Assembly: GCA_965199765.1 (NCBI GenBank)
Contig: CBDATC010000001.1
Location: forward strand, 682,001-746,000
Length of the DNA: 64,000 nucleotides
DNA from: JAPOXR01 sp965199765
GTDB lineage: Bacteria > Pseudomonadota > Alphaproteobacteria > Rhodobacterales > Rhodobacteraceae
Reading direction: 5' to 3'
Below are positions 34,351-43,713 of the stretch, one piece after another. The notes beneath the pieces were generated by a model that did no database searches, was not told the DNA's origin, and saw only the letters and a program-made list of their open reading frames with translations. Each line of letters opens with the position of its first letter. Position 1 is the first letter of the stretch. A program made the position numbers and the translations under genes.

Positions 34351-36193
34351 ACGCCACTGCCCGATCATCGCTGTCCTCCGCAAGCTGTCTATGCCACATC
34401 GCCGCATATCGTCCGTCAAGCTCAAGGAGCTGTTCATGGGTTCCCTGTTCGACGACGTGACCGTTCTCCAGAACAATGATCTGGTCTGAATCGATGATCG
34501 TAGAAAGCCTATGCGCGATGGCGATGACCGTTCTCCCTTCGCCCATCGCCTGAAAACTGCTCTGAATCTCCTTTTCGGTTTCGCTGTCAAGAGCGGAAGT
34601 TGCTTCATCCAAGAGCAAAATAGGCGGATTCTTCAACAAGGTGCGGCTGATTCCAACACGCTGCTTTTCGCCGCCGGAGAGCTTCAATCCGCGTTCGCCG
34701 ACTTCAGTCTTGTAGCCTTCGGGCAGCGCTTCGATGAAGTCGTGCAGCTGTGCCGCATCCGCGGCATTTTTCACATCCTGCTCCGTTGGATTCGGGGAGC
34801 CATAAGCGATATTGTATTCGAGCGTATCATTGAACAACACCGTGTCTTGCGGAACAATTCCAATCTGCCTATGCAAACTCGCCTGCGTCACATCGCGCAC
34901 ATCCTGCCCATCAATCTTAAGAGCGCCATCGCTCACATCGTAAAAGCGAAACAGCAAACGGCCGATGGTGGATTTGCCGGATCCCGACGGGCCGACGATG
35001 GCGACGGTTTGACCAGGTTTGATCTCCAAATCTATGCCCTTCAGAATCATCCGGTGCGGGCCGTAACCAAACGAAATATTTTCGAAGCGGATGTGTCCTC
35101 CGGTTACCACAAGTTCCTTGGCATCCGGTTTGTCGCTGATATCCGTCCCTTCTTCCAAAAGATCGAACATATCGCCCATATCAATTAGCGATTGTCTGAT
35201 TTCCCGGTAAACCGTTCCCAAAAAATTCAGCGGCACCGTCATTTGTATCATGTACGCGTTGACCAAAACGAAATCGCCTACGGTCAGTGAACCGTCGAGC
35301 ACACCCACAGCCGCAAGCAGCATCACAGCGACCGTGCCGACCGCGATCAGCACGGCTTGTCCGAAATTCAGCGCTGCGAGCGAATAGCTCGTTCGGAGAG
35401 CGGCCTGTTCGTAACCGCGCATGGAAATTTCATAACGAGCGGCTTCTCTGTTTTCGGCATTGAAGTATTTCACCGTTTCGTAATTCAAAAGACTGTCGAT
35501 GGCCTTTTGATTGGCTTCGGTATCCTGGCGATTCATTTCATGGCGGATCTGAACGCGCCACTCGGTTACCTTGAAAGTGAAGACAACATACAAAAGAATC
35601 GTGACGGCAATGATGCCGAAATAGCGGATATCCAAAACGACCGCGAGAATGACGGCTACAAACGCCAGTTCCAGTATCAACGGGCCGATCGAAAGCAGCA
35701 TAAATCGGAGCACGAAATCCAAGCCCTTCACGCCGCGTTCGATAATGCGCGACAAACCACCGGTCTTTCGCGTGATATGATAGCGGAGCGACAGTTGGTG
35801 GATATGGCGGAATGTCGTCATGGCCAGGACGCGCAGCGCTCGTTGTCCAACCTTGGCGAAAATCACATCGCGCAGCTGTTCAAAGCCGACGGTCATTACC
35901 CGGGCCATGCCGTAAGCCACGGTCAGCCCAATGGCACCCAGTGAAAACAGAAAAACCGGATTCTCGGCCCCGGACATGGCAAGAGTGTCGACAGCTGCCT
36001 TGTAGACGAAAGGCGTCGCGACCATCACAGATTTTGCTATGGCCAGCATGAACACCGCTATTACAACCCGAAGTCGGATATCCAACCGGCCAGGTGGCCA
36101 CAGATACGGCGCTACCGCCTTGATCGTGCGCATAGCGCTGCGTCGGGCAGCAGCCTGTACTGTTTCGGCACTCGAATCTTCCGCAGCCATCAA
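34343..36193 (-). CDS. Atm1-type ABC exporter (fused permease-ATPase)
   Basis: The 616-residue half-transporter carries an N-terminal six-helix membrane domain (about 40-330) and a C-terminal ATPase. Walker A GPSGSGKST is near residue 400, signature LSGGEKQRVG near 503, and Walker B ILLLDEATSALD follows. The membrane part has the Atm1 signatures YHITRKTGGLSRIIERGVKG and NYETVKYFNAENREA. Bacterial Atm1 homologues export glutathione-bound metals or sulfur species; the mitochondrial one supports iron-sulfur assembly. A monocistronic arrangement is likely. Confidence 0.92.
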   Translation of the reverse strand: MMAAEDSSAETVQAAARRSAMRTIKAVAPYLWPPGRLDIRLRVVIAVFMLAIAKSVMVATPFVYKAAVDTLAMSGAENPVFLFSLGAIGLTVAYGMARVMTVGFEQLRDVIFAKVGQRALRVLAMTTFRHIHQLSLRYHITRKTGGLSRIIERGVKGLDFVLRFMLLSIGPLILELAFVAVILAVVLDIRYFGIIAVTILLYVVFTFKVTEWRVQIRHEMNRQDTEANQKAIDSLLNYETVKYFNAENREAARYEISMRGYEQAALRTSYSLAALNFGQAVLIAVGTVAVMLLAAVGVLDGSLTVGDFVLVNAYMIQMTVPLNFLGTVYREIRQSLIDMGDMFDLLEEGTDISDKPDAKELVVTGGHIRFENISFGYGPHRMILKGIDLEIKPGQTVAIVGPSGSGKSTIGRLLFRFYDVSDGALKIDGQDVRDVTQASLHRQIGIVPQDTVLFNDTLEYNIAYGSPNPTEQDVKNAADAAQLHDFIEALPEGYKTEVGERGLKLSGGEKQRVGISRTLLKNPPILLLDEATSALDSETEKEIQSSFQAMGEGRTVIAIAHRLSTIIDSDQIIVLENGHVVEQGTHEQLLELDGRYAAMWHRQLAEDSDDRAVAFN

Positions 36194-36407
36194 TCCCCGC
36201 TTTTCTCCAGCAGCCTACGTAGCGCCGATCTTCAAAACAACAAGTTGGAATTCCGCAATTCTTATGCGCTTTGCAACCGTAAAACTACCCACGGCAACAG
36301 AATTGCCAATTTATCTTTCGGCTGTGGGTTTGCAGCAGAACAGTTATGGAACCTGATTCTGAAATGATCGGTTTTCTCGTTCAGAACCGCTTTGCTCCGG
36401 CGGTCGA

Positions 36408-38021
36408 CTAACGGCTGTGCTCTTTCGCGATAATGTCCGCGGCTTTTTCAGCAATCATGATCGTCGCCGCGTTGGTGTTGGACGAAATGACCGTCGGCAT
36501 GACCGAACTGTCGCAAACACGCAGGCCTTCAATGCCCTTGAATCTAAGTTCTGGGTCAACAACAGCGGTTTCATCGTCCACTGCCCCCATCTTGCATGTG
36601 CCAACCGGATGATAATCTGTTTTGGCATGTCTGGACCCATACTCTATCAGATCCTCATCAGTGGTCGCTGCCGCGCCCGGCGCGGCTTCTGATTGAATAT
36701 ACGGTCGAAACGCGTCCTGCGCCATGATGTGTCTTGCCAACCGGAATGATGCCAGCGAACGCTCGATGTCCCTGACATCGCCCCAAAAATTTGGATCAAC
36801 ATGGACCTTAGCGAGCGGATCGGCGGAAATCAGCCTCACTCTTCCCCGTGAATACGGTCGCATCCAGGCCGAGTTCAGCGTAACTCCGTTGCGAATTGGC
36901 TTCAAACCATGCTCAAGTCCGGAACCCGGCAAAAAGTGGAACTGTGTATCCGGCGCAGGCTGGCTGTCATCGGTATACCAAAACCCTCCTCCGTCGCAGA
37001 TATTCGAAGCCAGAATTCCTTTTCTGAACAACATAAACTCAACGGCGGCTCCGGCTGCCCGGAAGTGATTCTTGTAGCGATCGAACGAATAGCTTCCCGA
37101 ACATTCCGAAACCACGAAGACATCCAAATGGTCGTGCAGATTCTCGCCGACATAGCGACAGTCAATGACCGGATCAATTCCAACTTCGCGCAAATGCTCG
37201 GCTGGACCGATGCCAGAATGCATCAATACTCTCGGACTGCCGACAGCTCCTGCGGTCAGCAGAACCTCCCTGTCCGCTTTGATTAACGATCCGTTCAGTC
37301 GAACGCCCAGAGCTTTGCCGGACTTAAGCTCGATCGCCTCGACATGAGAACGGGTCTTGATTGTCAGCCTCTCACTCTTCTTCATTGGATTGAGATAGCA
37401 GTGTGATGCCGAGGATCTGCGGCCATCTCGATTGGTGACTTGGTAATAGCCAAGACCTGCCTGCTCCGCTCCGTTGAAATCAGGGTTGAACGGAATCCCA
37501 GCCTGCTGAGCCGCTCTGGCGAACAGAGTTGTCAGCCAATGCGGTTGAACATCCGATACCCGCAAAGGTCCGCCCTGACCGTGATAGGAATCCGCATAGC
37601 GGATGTTGTCCTCCGACTTTCGGAAAAACGGCAGGATATCTTCATATGCCCAGCCAGTGCACCCATTGGCCGCCCAATTGTCGTAATCGTATTTGTTGCC
37701 GCGGGTATAGAGCTGCGCGTTGATCGAAGATCCGCCGCCCAAAACTCTTGCCTGCGGATACCAAACAGCTTTACCCTTCAATCCCGGCTGTGGAATCGTC
37801 GAATACCCCCAACCAAACGCACTTCCGGTCAGTTTAGTGAACCCGGCGGGCACATGCAGCAGCGGATGCCAGTCGGACGGCCCGGCTTCCAACACCAATA
37901 CTGAAAACCGCTTCGCTTCGATCAGCCGGCGGGCAAGCGCACATCCTGCTGAACCACCTCCCACGATTATGAAGTCAAAGTGGTCCTGCTTACGATTTCT
38001 TTTGACCGCTGGGGTAGCCAC
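36408..38021 (-). CDS. GMC-family FAD oxidoreductase (choline-dehydrogenase-like)
   Basis: This 537-residue flavoenzyme has the FAD motif FDFIIVGGGSAGCALARRLI, GMC signature 1 (ARVLGGGSSINAQLYTRGN) and signature 2 (TAGAVGSPRVLMHSGIGP). The catalytic region HPVGTCKMG and the final NTNAATIMIAEKAAD lie at the C-terminus. It oxidises an alcohol to an aldehyde; choline and small polyols are typical substrates but not proven here. The start is a GTG preceded by GGAAGG. Immediately upstream on the same strand is the stub of a solute-binding-protein gene. Confidence 0.88.
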   Translation of the reverse strand: MATPAVKRNRKQDHFDFIIVGGGSAGCALARRLIEAKRFSVLVLEAGPSDWHPLLHVPAGFTKLTGSAFGWGYSTIPQPGLKGKAVWYPQARVLGGGSSINAQLYTRGNKYDYDNWAANGCTGWAYEDILPFFRKSEDNIRYADSYHGQGGPLRVSDVQPHWLTTLFARAAQQAGIPFNPDFNGAEQAGLGYYQVTNRDGRRSSASHCYLNPMKKSERLTIKTRSHVEAIELKSGKALGVRLNGSLIKADREVLLTAGAVGSPRVLMHSGIGPAEHLREVGIDPVIDCRYVGENLHDHLDVFVVSECSGSYSFDRYKNHFRAAGAAVEFMLFRKGILASNICDGGGFWYTDDSQPAPDTQFHFLPGSGLEHGLKPIRNGVTLNSAWMRPYSRGRVRLISADPLAKVHVDPNFWGDVRDIERSLASFRLARHIMAQDAFRPYIQSEAAPGAAATTDEDLIEYGSRHAKTDYHPVGTCKMGAVDDETAVVDPELRFKGIEGLRVCDSSVMPTVISSNTNAATIMIAEKAADIIAKEHSR

Positions 38022-38072
38022 GAATCACCTTCCGAATTTTCACATCCAATCGACGAACCCGATTCCGCAGGT

Positions 38073-38177
38073 TTAAATTATGCACCAATGCAAAACCTCG
38101 ACTTGCTGAGCGGCTGCCATTGCGGTCGATGCGGCCAAGACGGCAACTGCAACCCCTGTGATTTGCTTATTGATCAT
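38073..38177 (-). pseudogene. 5' stub of a sugar solute-binding-protein gene
   Basis: A good ribosome-binding site (GGAGACATAGCA) leads into an ATG and a clean signal peptide, MINKQITGVAVAVLAASTAM then AAAQQVEVLHW. It stops three codons later (CII, stop), 34 residues in all. AQxxEVLHWWTSGGE is the usual mature start of family 1 sugar-binding proteins, so the frame looks like the first 31 codons of such a gene cut off at the second tryptophan. The next gene start lies only 52 bp downstream, so the body of the gene and its transporter were probably deleted. An alternative is a real short secreted peptide. Confidence 0.6.
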
Positions 38178-38335
38178 TGCTATGTCTCCATTTGGTTTGA
38201 ATGTGAAAGAGACCGATTATCCGCGACCGGTCCCTTTTCTCCGAACCCGACGGCTTGATCCACAGCGGTATTCGGTGAAGCTCATTGCGCCGTGATTTCC
38301 CCGGCTGCATCTCTCATGGTGTCCAAGACTTGAAT

Positions 38336-39103
38336 TTACCTGCCTCTGAATTCAGCTGATCGTTTCTGCCGAAAGGCCGATATTCCCTCCGCGCAATCTT
38401 CTGTACCGAGGATCGCCGCGCCAGAAAGAGCATCCAGCGACGAGGCGGCTTGTTCGCCAGCGCCCGCATTGATCGATAATTTTGCTGTCTCGACAGACAA
38501 GGGAGACAATTGCGAGAGACTGTTCACCAATTCAATAGCTGTCTGGACGGGATCGGCGGCGGTTTCCGCGACAAAACCCAGCGTCACCGCTCTCTCGGCC
38601 GAAAGCCTGCGGCCGAACACCGCCATTTCCTTAATCACCGGCCCTGGCAGCAATCGAGCGAGGCGCTGTGTTCCAGACCAGCCCGGGACCACGCCAACCC
38701 GTGCTTCAGGCAGACCAATTTCCACATGGCGCGCCGCGATGCGAAGATCGCACGCTGCCGCGAGTTCTAATCCGCCGCCAAGAGTCAGACCATTCAACGC
38801 TGCGACTGTTGGCTTGGCCAATCCTGCCAATCGATCAAAAACACGGTGCCCTTTCCGCACCCAATCGCGGGCGAATTCATATGGCTTCATGTTCCCCCAA
38901 CAGCTGATATCCGCGCCGGCGCAGAACGCTCGTTCGCCAGCCCCGGTCAACACAACTCCCCGCAGCGCTGCATTGCGTTCGGCCTCATCGATTGTTTGTT
39001 CAAGGCTGGCCAGCACATCAAAATCCAGAACATTCAACCGTTTAGGGTTGTTGAGGCGAATGACCAAAGCACTGCCGAAGGTATCGAGAATCAATTCAGT
39101 CAC
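38336..39103 (-). CDS. Enoyl-CoA hydratase/isomerase family protein
   Basis: The 255-residue crotonase-fold enzyme shows AFCAGADIS (oxyanion hole) and LTLGGGLELAAACDLRIA. In the catalytic region the sequence reads LPEARVGVVPGWSGTQRLAR, where the glutamate of LPE and the PGWSGTQRL block match hydratases. It starts with GTG inside a GTGA overlap with the preceding CoA-transferase, so the two are co-translated and probably act in one acyl-CoA pathway. The acyl chain is unknown. Confidence 0.88.
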   Translation of the reverse strand: MTELILDTFGSALVIRLNNPKRLNVLDFDVLASLEQTIDEAERNAALRGVVLTGAGERAFCAGADISCWGNMKPYEFARDWVRKGHRVFDRLAGLAKPTVAALNGLTLGGGLELAAACDLRIAARHVEIGLPEARVGVVPGWSGTQRLARLLPGPVIKEMAVFGRRLSAERAVTLGFVAETAADPVQTAIELVNSLSQLSPLSVETAKLSINAGAGEQAASSLDALSGAAILGTEDCAEGISAFRQKRSAEFRGR

Positions 39104-40677
39104 AATCGCAACCCCATTGGTTCCGGCTGCAGAAGAGACGCTGGCATTGACTTGGCGTCCGCAGCAATCTTCACCCGCCCTTGGCTGGCTTGTTCGATTT
39201 GCTTATAGGGATCGATGCCGGGCATGATCTCAACCGCTGTCAGTCCGTTTCTGTCCAGCGATATGACACAGCGCTCGGTCACGATTTGGATATCCTGTTC
39301 CAACGCGATCGCACGTTGGCCCGAAAATGTGATCTGCTCCACCTGATCGACGAACTTCGAAAATTTGCCGGGCTTTGTGATCGAAAGCTTACCCGCGGTC
39401 AGATCGAATGCGGCTCCGGCTTCAAAAAAGCCCGAAAACACGATTTTGCGGGCATGGCAGGCGATATCGACAAATCCTCCGCAGCCGGCCGTCAGATAAG
39501 GTTTCTTCGCTAACTTCGAAACATTCACGTTGCCCTGCGTGTCGATTTCCAAGAATGAAAGTAAAGCCACATCGAATCCACCGCCTTGAAAATAGGTGAA
39601 CTGAATCGGAGACGGCAGTACGGCGTCAGCATTTGAGGCGCATCCAAAAGCAAAACCGTCCAGCGGAATCCCTCCGACCGAGCCTTGTTCAATCGCCCAA
39701 GTGATCGAACCTTGAAGTCCTTCTTCAAGGATGACCTGTGGAACATATGCGGATATGCCAAAGCCGAGTGCTGCCGTTTGGCCGAATCGAAGCTCCATCG
39801 CCGTCCGTCGGGCAATGACTTTCTCAACAGAAAATTTCGGTGGTTCGAAGCTTGACCAAGGTCGAGTGATCTCGCCTGAAATGACGGGATCATAGACGGT
39901 TTCCGTCGCTTGCGTCTGTTCGGCATCGACAACAATGAAGTCGACAAGATTTCCTGGAACAACGACATCTTTCGGCGGGAGCGATCCGGCCGCCGCAACG
40001 CGCTTCACCTGCGCAATGACGATCCCGCCGTTGTTGCGGGCAGCGAGGGCTAAGTCCAGACCGCCGAGCAGTGCGCCTTCATGTTCATAAGTCAGATTGC
40101 CGCGCTCGTCCGCAGTGGTGGCTCGGATGATCGCCGCATCCGGTGCGATGCTCGGAAAATAAAGCCAGGTATCGCCATCAAGCTCCCGCCGGTGAACAAT
40201 TGGAACTTTTGCCGCGCTGGCATTCATGGCGCATCCTTCAAGGCTGGGATCGACATAGGTGTCGATGCCGACTTTAGTGAAGTGCCCCGGACGCTTTGCC
40301 GCCGCATCCCGATGCATATCGAACAGAATGCCAGAAGGAACATTATAGGCGGCGACCTGATCATCCAAAATCATCCGCCAAATTTTCGGCATCGGCTTTG
40401 AAGATGGCCCCGACGGATAAGAACCGCACAGTGTGCGGGAAAGCAATCCTTTCCGCGCAATATGATCAATACCGGTCACACCGTACATGTCACCGGCTGC
40501 AATCGGATGGAGTGTCATGAGATTCCGAGGATGTCCTTCTGCGGCGAACCGCCTTCCGATCGCTCCGAGCATTGCGTCCGGGCAACCAACTGCCGCCGAA
40601 GATGACACGCTGACAATCGCATTGTCAGCTAAAAGCGCCGCCGCATCTTCAAAAGAGATGAGCTTCCTTCGAATCAT
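39100..40677 (-). CDS. Fused alpha/beta acyl-CoA:carboxylate CoA-transferase
   Basis: This 525-residue protein is a class I CoA-transferase with both halves in one chain, like propionate or acetate CoA-transferase. The N-terminal half has SAAVGCPDAMLGAIGRRF. The C-terminal half contains the likely covalent glutamate in AIEQGSVGGIP and the GxGGFVDIACHARK element (CGGFVDIACHARK). It moves CoA between short acyl groups, activating a carboxylate for the neighbouring hydratase. The two genes overlap by 4 bp. The substrate is not determined by sequence alone. Confidence 0.88.
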   Translation of the reverse strand: MIRRKLISFEDAAALLADNAIVSVSSSAAVGCPDAMLGAIGRRFAAEGHPRNLMTLHPIAAGDMYGVTGIDHIARKGLLSRTLCGSYPSGPSSKPMPKIWRMILDDQVAAYNVPSGILFDMHRDAAAKRPGHFTKVGIDTYVDPSLEGCAMNASAAKVPIVHRRELDGDTWLYFPSIAPDAAIIRATTADERGNLTYEHEGALLGGLDLALAARNNGGIVIAQVKRVAAAGSLPPKDVVVPGNLVDFIVVDAEQTQATETVYDPVISGEITRPWSSFEPPKFSVEKVIARRTAMELRFGQTAALGFGISAYVPQVILEEGLQGSITWAIEQGSVGGIPLDGFAFGCASNADAVLPSPIQFTYFQGGGFDVALLSFLEIDTQGNVNVSKLAKKPYLTAGCGGFVDIACHARKIVFSGFFEAGAAFDLTAGKLSITKPGKFSKFVDQVEQITFSGQRAIALEQDIQIVTERCVISLDRNGLTAVEIMPGIDPYKQIEQASQGRVKIAADAKSMPASLLQPEPMGLRL

Positions 40678-41016
40678 GCTGAAAAAACCCTTTCAAACGC
40701 ATGCCTAACCCATACGCTTGTGCGCACCAATTAGTTACTTATTCGACCGTGTCAATTATTTGCTGCATTAGATCATTCAAATTGGCGGCTGAATGGCAAA
40801 AAGGCTATTGCCAAGGGTGTTCGGCTCAATGCGGAAATCATGTCGGCAGCTGGCGCAGATGAGCGCAAGATGCAATTAAGCGATCTCCGAACTGCAAATC
40901 GTCGTTCTCTGATTGCATGCAAATGTCAGGCAGAGGATGAATTGCCGCGGTTAAAGCCGTAATTGCGATTGTGGCGGCTCCGCCGCTGGGCATGCGTCGA
41001 TCTTTGGTTGTGCTCG
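40678..41016. other. Intergenic region between gmaS and the CoA-transferase gene
   Basis: No convincing gene lies in these 339 bp. Short frames on both strands are open but have no family resemblance, and gmaS simply ends at the right side. The left end should hold the CoA-transferase promoter. No strong terminator hairpin with a T-run was found after gmaS. Confidence 0.35.
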
Positions 41017-42321
41017 TCAAACATCCAGCGCGTTCATTCGCTCCCATGCCGTGAAATGTCGCATATAGTCGTTCCATTCCATCATTTTGAGCTTGCCATA
41101 TGCGCGGTGGAATTCCGTTCCCAAAGCTGACTGTGCGAATTTGGATTTGTTGAACGATCGGATCGCGTCCAGCATATTCGACGGCAATTGCGGCGCCCGC
41201 CTGACTTTGTGCCCCTCGGTATACATATCAATATCAAGCCGCTTGCCCGGCGGTGTCTTGGATTGAATGCCGTCCAACGCGCTTGCAAGCACGCAGGCCT
41301 GCAGCAGATATGGGTTTGCCGCCCCGTCAGCGAGCCGAACTTCGATCCGGTTATCGCCGGGAATGCGTATCAAATGCGTTCGATTGTTTCCACCATAGGT
41401 AACAGTGTTCGGCGACCAAGTCGCACCGGATGTCGTAACGGGAGCATTGATGCGCTTATACGAATTCACAACGGGATTGGTGACCAAAGCAAGTTCTTCA
41501 GCATGATTCAACAGCCCGCCGATCACATGGTATGCCAAATCAGAGAGACCGAGCTCACCGTCGCCGGTCATCAGGTTAGTCCTTCCCTCCCTGTCCCAAG
41601 CGGAGAGATGGACGTGGCAACCGTTGCCAGTCAAATTCGGCATCGGTTTGGGCATGAATGTGGCTCGGAAGCCATGCTCTGCAGCGATGGTCTTCACCAT
41701 GAATTTGAAGAAAGTGTGCCGATCAGCGGTCGTCAGCGGGTCCGCGAAGCCCCAATTCATTTCGAATTGGCCGTTACCGTCTTCATGGTCATTTTGATAC
41801 GGCTCCCAATCGAGTTCCTGCATGCAGTCGCAAATCTTCGAAATCACCGGATAGCGCCGCATCAGCGCTTGCTGATCGTAACAAGGTCTTGAACGGGTGT
41901 CCTCGGCATCCGAAATCTCATCACCCTCCGGCGTGAGAAGAAAAAATTCTGGTTCGACACCGGACATGAATATTATGCCTGCTTCCTCCGCCGCGGAGAT
42001 GACCCGCTGCAAAGTCGCGCGCGGCCCTTGATCGACAATCGCACCATTCATATGAATATCGCACGGCACCCACGCAACATCATGTTTCCAAGGCAGGTGC
42101 ATCATTCGAGAAATGTCCGGCATTGCCAGCATGTCCGGATCGGCCGGCGACATATCCAGATGCGCGGCAAATCCCGCAAACCCCGCTCCTTCCGCAGCGA
42201 CTTGCTTGATTGCCGAGGCCGGCACCAGCTTGGAACGAACAACGCCGAACAGGTCGGTGAAACTCATCAAAAAATAGTTTTTGTGTTCTGATCGTGCGTA
42301 TTGGACAATATCATTGACCAT
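41017..42321 (-). CDS. gmaS: Gamma-glutamylmethylamide synthetase
   Basis: This 434-residue member of the glutamine synthetase superfamily ligates methylamine to glutamate with ATP. It keeps GS catalytic blocks: the EPEFFLL glutamates, NDHEDGNGQFEMNW, GNGCHVHLSAW, and the RIPGDNRIEVRLADGAANPY region. Glutamine synthetase III-like GmaS proteins have this length and N-terminus, and the gene lies in a complete mgs/mgd cluster, which is why I prefer GmaS over a plain glutamine synthetase. It follows mgsC by 33 bp, with a GGAAG site before ATG. Confidence 0.9.
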   Translation of the reverse strand: MVNDIVQYARSEHKNYFLMSFTDLFGVVRSKLVPASAIKQVAAEGAGFAGFAAHLDMSPADPDMLAMPDISRMMHLPWKHDVAWVPCDIHMNGAIVDQGPRATLQRVISAAEEAGIIFMSGVEPEFFLLTPEGDEISDAEDTRSRPCYDQQALMRRYPVISKICDCMQELDWEPYQNDHEDGNGQFEMNWGFADPLTTADRHTFFKFMVKTIAAEHGFRATFMPKPMPNLTGNGCHVHLSAWDREGRTNLMTGDGELGLSDLAYHVIGGLLNHAEELALVTNPVVNSYKRINAPVTTSGATWSPNTVTYGGNNRTHLIRIPGDNRIEVRLADGAANPYLLQACVLASALDGIQSKTPPGKRLDIDMYTEGHKVRRAPQLPSNMLDAIRSFNKSKFAQSALGTEFHRAYGKLKMMEWNDYMRHFTAWERMNALDV

Positions 42322-42354
42322 AATTTTCTTCCAATCTCTTCTTTCAACTGCGCG

Positions 42355-43713
42355 TTATGGCTTTGCGTTGCTCGTGTCGCTGCCCGGAATCCAGTTGGTG
42401 CCGGCAAGAGGGATTCCAGCCATCGCCGCCGCTTCGACGGTCAATGCGACCATATCATCCGGCTCAAGATTATGCACATGGCTTTTTCCGCAGGCGCGTG
42501 CGATTGTCTGCGCTTCCAGCGTCAGAACCCGCAGGTAGTTGGCGAGTCGTTTGCCGGCGGTGGCTGGATCCAGACGCGAGGCAAGTTCGGAATCCTGCGT
42601 CGTAATTCCCGCTGGATCATTGCCTGTTTGGTAATCTTCCCAGCAACCGGCAGCCGATCCAACTCCACGGTAGGCTTCTTCCAGAGCCGGATCCTGATCG
42701 CCAAGAGCGATCAAGGCCGCGGTTCCGATCGATACCGCGTCGGCTCCCATTGCCAGAGCTTTGGCGACATCGGCTCCGGACCGTATCCCACCACCCACGA
42801 TCAGCTGCACTTTTCTATGCATATCAAGATCGATGAGCGCTTGAACCGCTTCCCTGACCGCCACAAGCGTCGGCTGCCCGACATGCTCGATAAACACGTC
42901 CTGCGTTGCCGCGGTTCCGCCTTGCATTCCATCAATAACCACAACATCAGCTCCGGCTTTCACCGAAAGCGCCGTGTCGTAATAGGGCCGCGCTGCGCCG
43001 CATTTGACATAGATCGGCTTTTCCCAGCCAGTGATTTCACGCAATTCAAGTATCTTGATCGCCAGATCGTCCGGTCCTGTCCAGTCCGGGTGGCGGCAGG
43101 CCGACCGCTGATCAACGCCTTGCGGTAAGGTCCGCATTTCGGCCACACGACCGGTCACTTTCTGGCCAAGCAGCATGCCCCCTCCACCTGGCTTGGCCCC
43201 TTGGCCAACCACCACTTCAATCGCGTCGGCCTTTCGCAGGTCATCTGGATTGACGCCGTAGCGCGACGGCAGATATTGGCAAACCAGCATCTTCGAATGG
43301 GTGCGCTCCTCCGGCGTCATTCCGCCATCGCCTGTTGTGGTTGAAGTTCCAGCCTCGTTCGCGCCTCTGCCGAGAGCCTCTTTGGCATTTGCCGACAATG
43401 AGCCAAAACTCATTCCGGCAATCGTCACGGGAATATCCAAATGCAGAGGCTTTTTGGCGAAGCGTGCGCCTAAAACCACATCGGTTCCGCATTTCTCGCG
43501 GTATCCCTCTAACGGATAACGCGACATTGATGCTCCCTTCATCAGCAGATCATCAAAATTCGGGATGCGTCGCTTCGCTCCGAATCCTCTTATGCGATAG
43601 AGTCCGGTTCTCGCCGCTTCATGAATGTAATGGATGGTATGCCGGTCAAAGCTGTGGGACTCGCGCAGTCCCCATTCGGATCTATAACCGCTGTGTTCAG
43701 TAGACGCTGACAT
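42355..43713 (-). CDS. mgsC: N-methylglutamate synthase subunit C, FMN/glutamate-synthase-like
   Basis: The 452-residue protein matches the FMN-binding synthase domain of glutamate synthases: PVTIAGMSFGSLSANAKEAL, TTTGDGGM, GQGAKPGGGGML, VVVIDGMQGGTAATQ and LIVGGGIRSGADVAKALAMG. In the N-methylglutamate synthase complex it performs the synthase half-reaction that builds N-methylglutamate. Only one cysteine (C357) remains where glutamate synthases bind a 3Fe-4S cluster. The ATG follows AAGGTGGA and overlaps mgsB by 17 bp; upstream in-frame sequence is not family-like. Confidence 0.9.
   Translation of the reverse strand: MSASTEHSGYRSEWGLRESHSFDRHTIHYIHEAARTGLYRIRGFGAKRRIPNFDDLLMKGASMSRYPLEGYREKCGTDVVLGARFAKKPLHLDIPVTIAGMSFGSLSANAKEALGRGANEAGTSTTTGDGGMTPEERTHSKMLVCQYLPSRYGVNPDDLRKADAIEVVVGQGAKPGGGGMLLGQKVTGRVAEMRTLPQGVDQRSACRHPDWTGPDDLAIKILELREITGWEKPIYVKCGAARPYYDTALSVKAGADVVVIDGMQGGTAATQDVFIEHVGQPTLVAVREAVQALIDLDMHRKVQLIVGGGIRSGADVAKALAMGADAVSIGTAALIALGDQDPALEEAYRGVGSAAGCWEDYQTGNDPAGITTQDSELASRLDPATAGKRLANYLRVLTLEAQTIARACGKSHVHNLEPDDMVALTVEAAAMAGIPLAGTNWIPGSDTSNAKP

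Noticed and set aside
41017..42321. Ordinary glutamine synthetase for ammonia assimilation
   Set aside because: The gene lies in a complete mgs/mgd operon set and has the GmaS-like length, so methylamine ligation is the better reading, though not proven.
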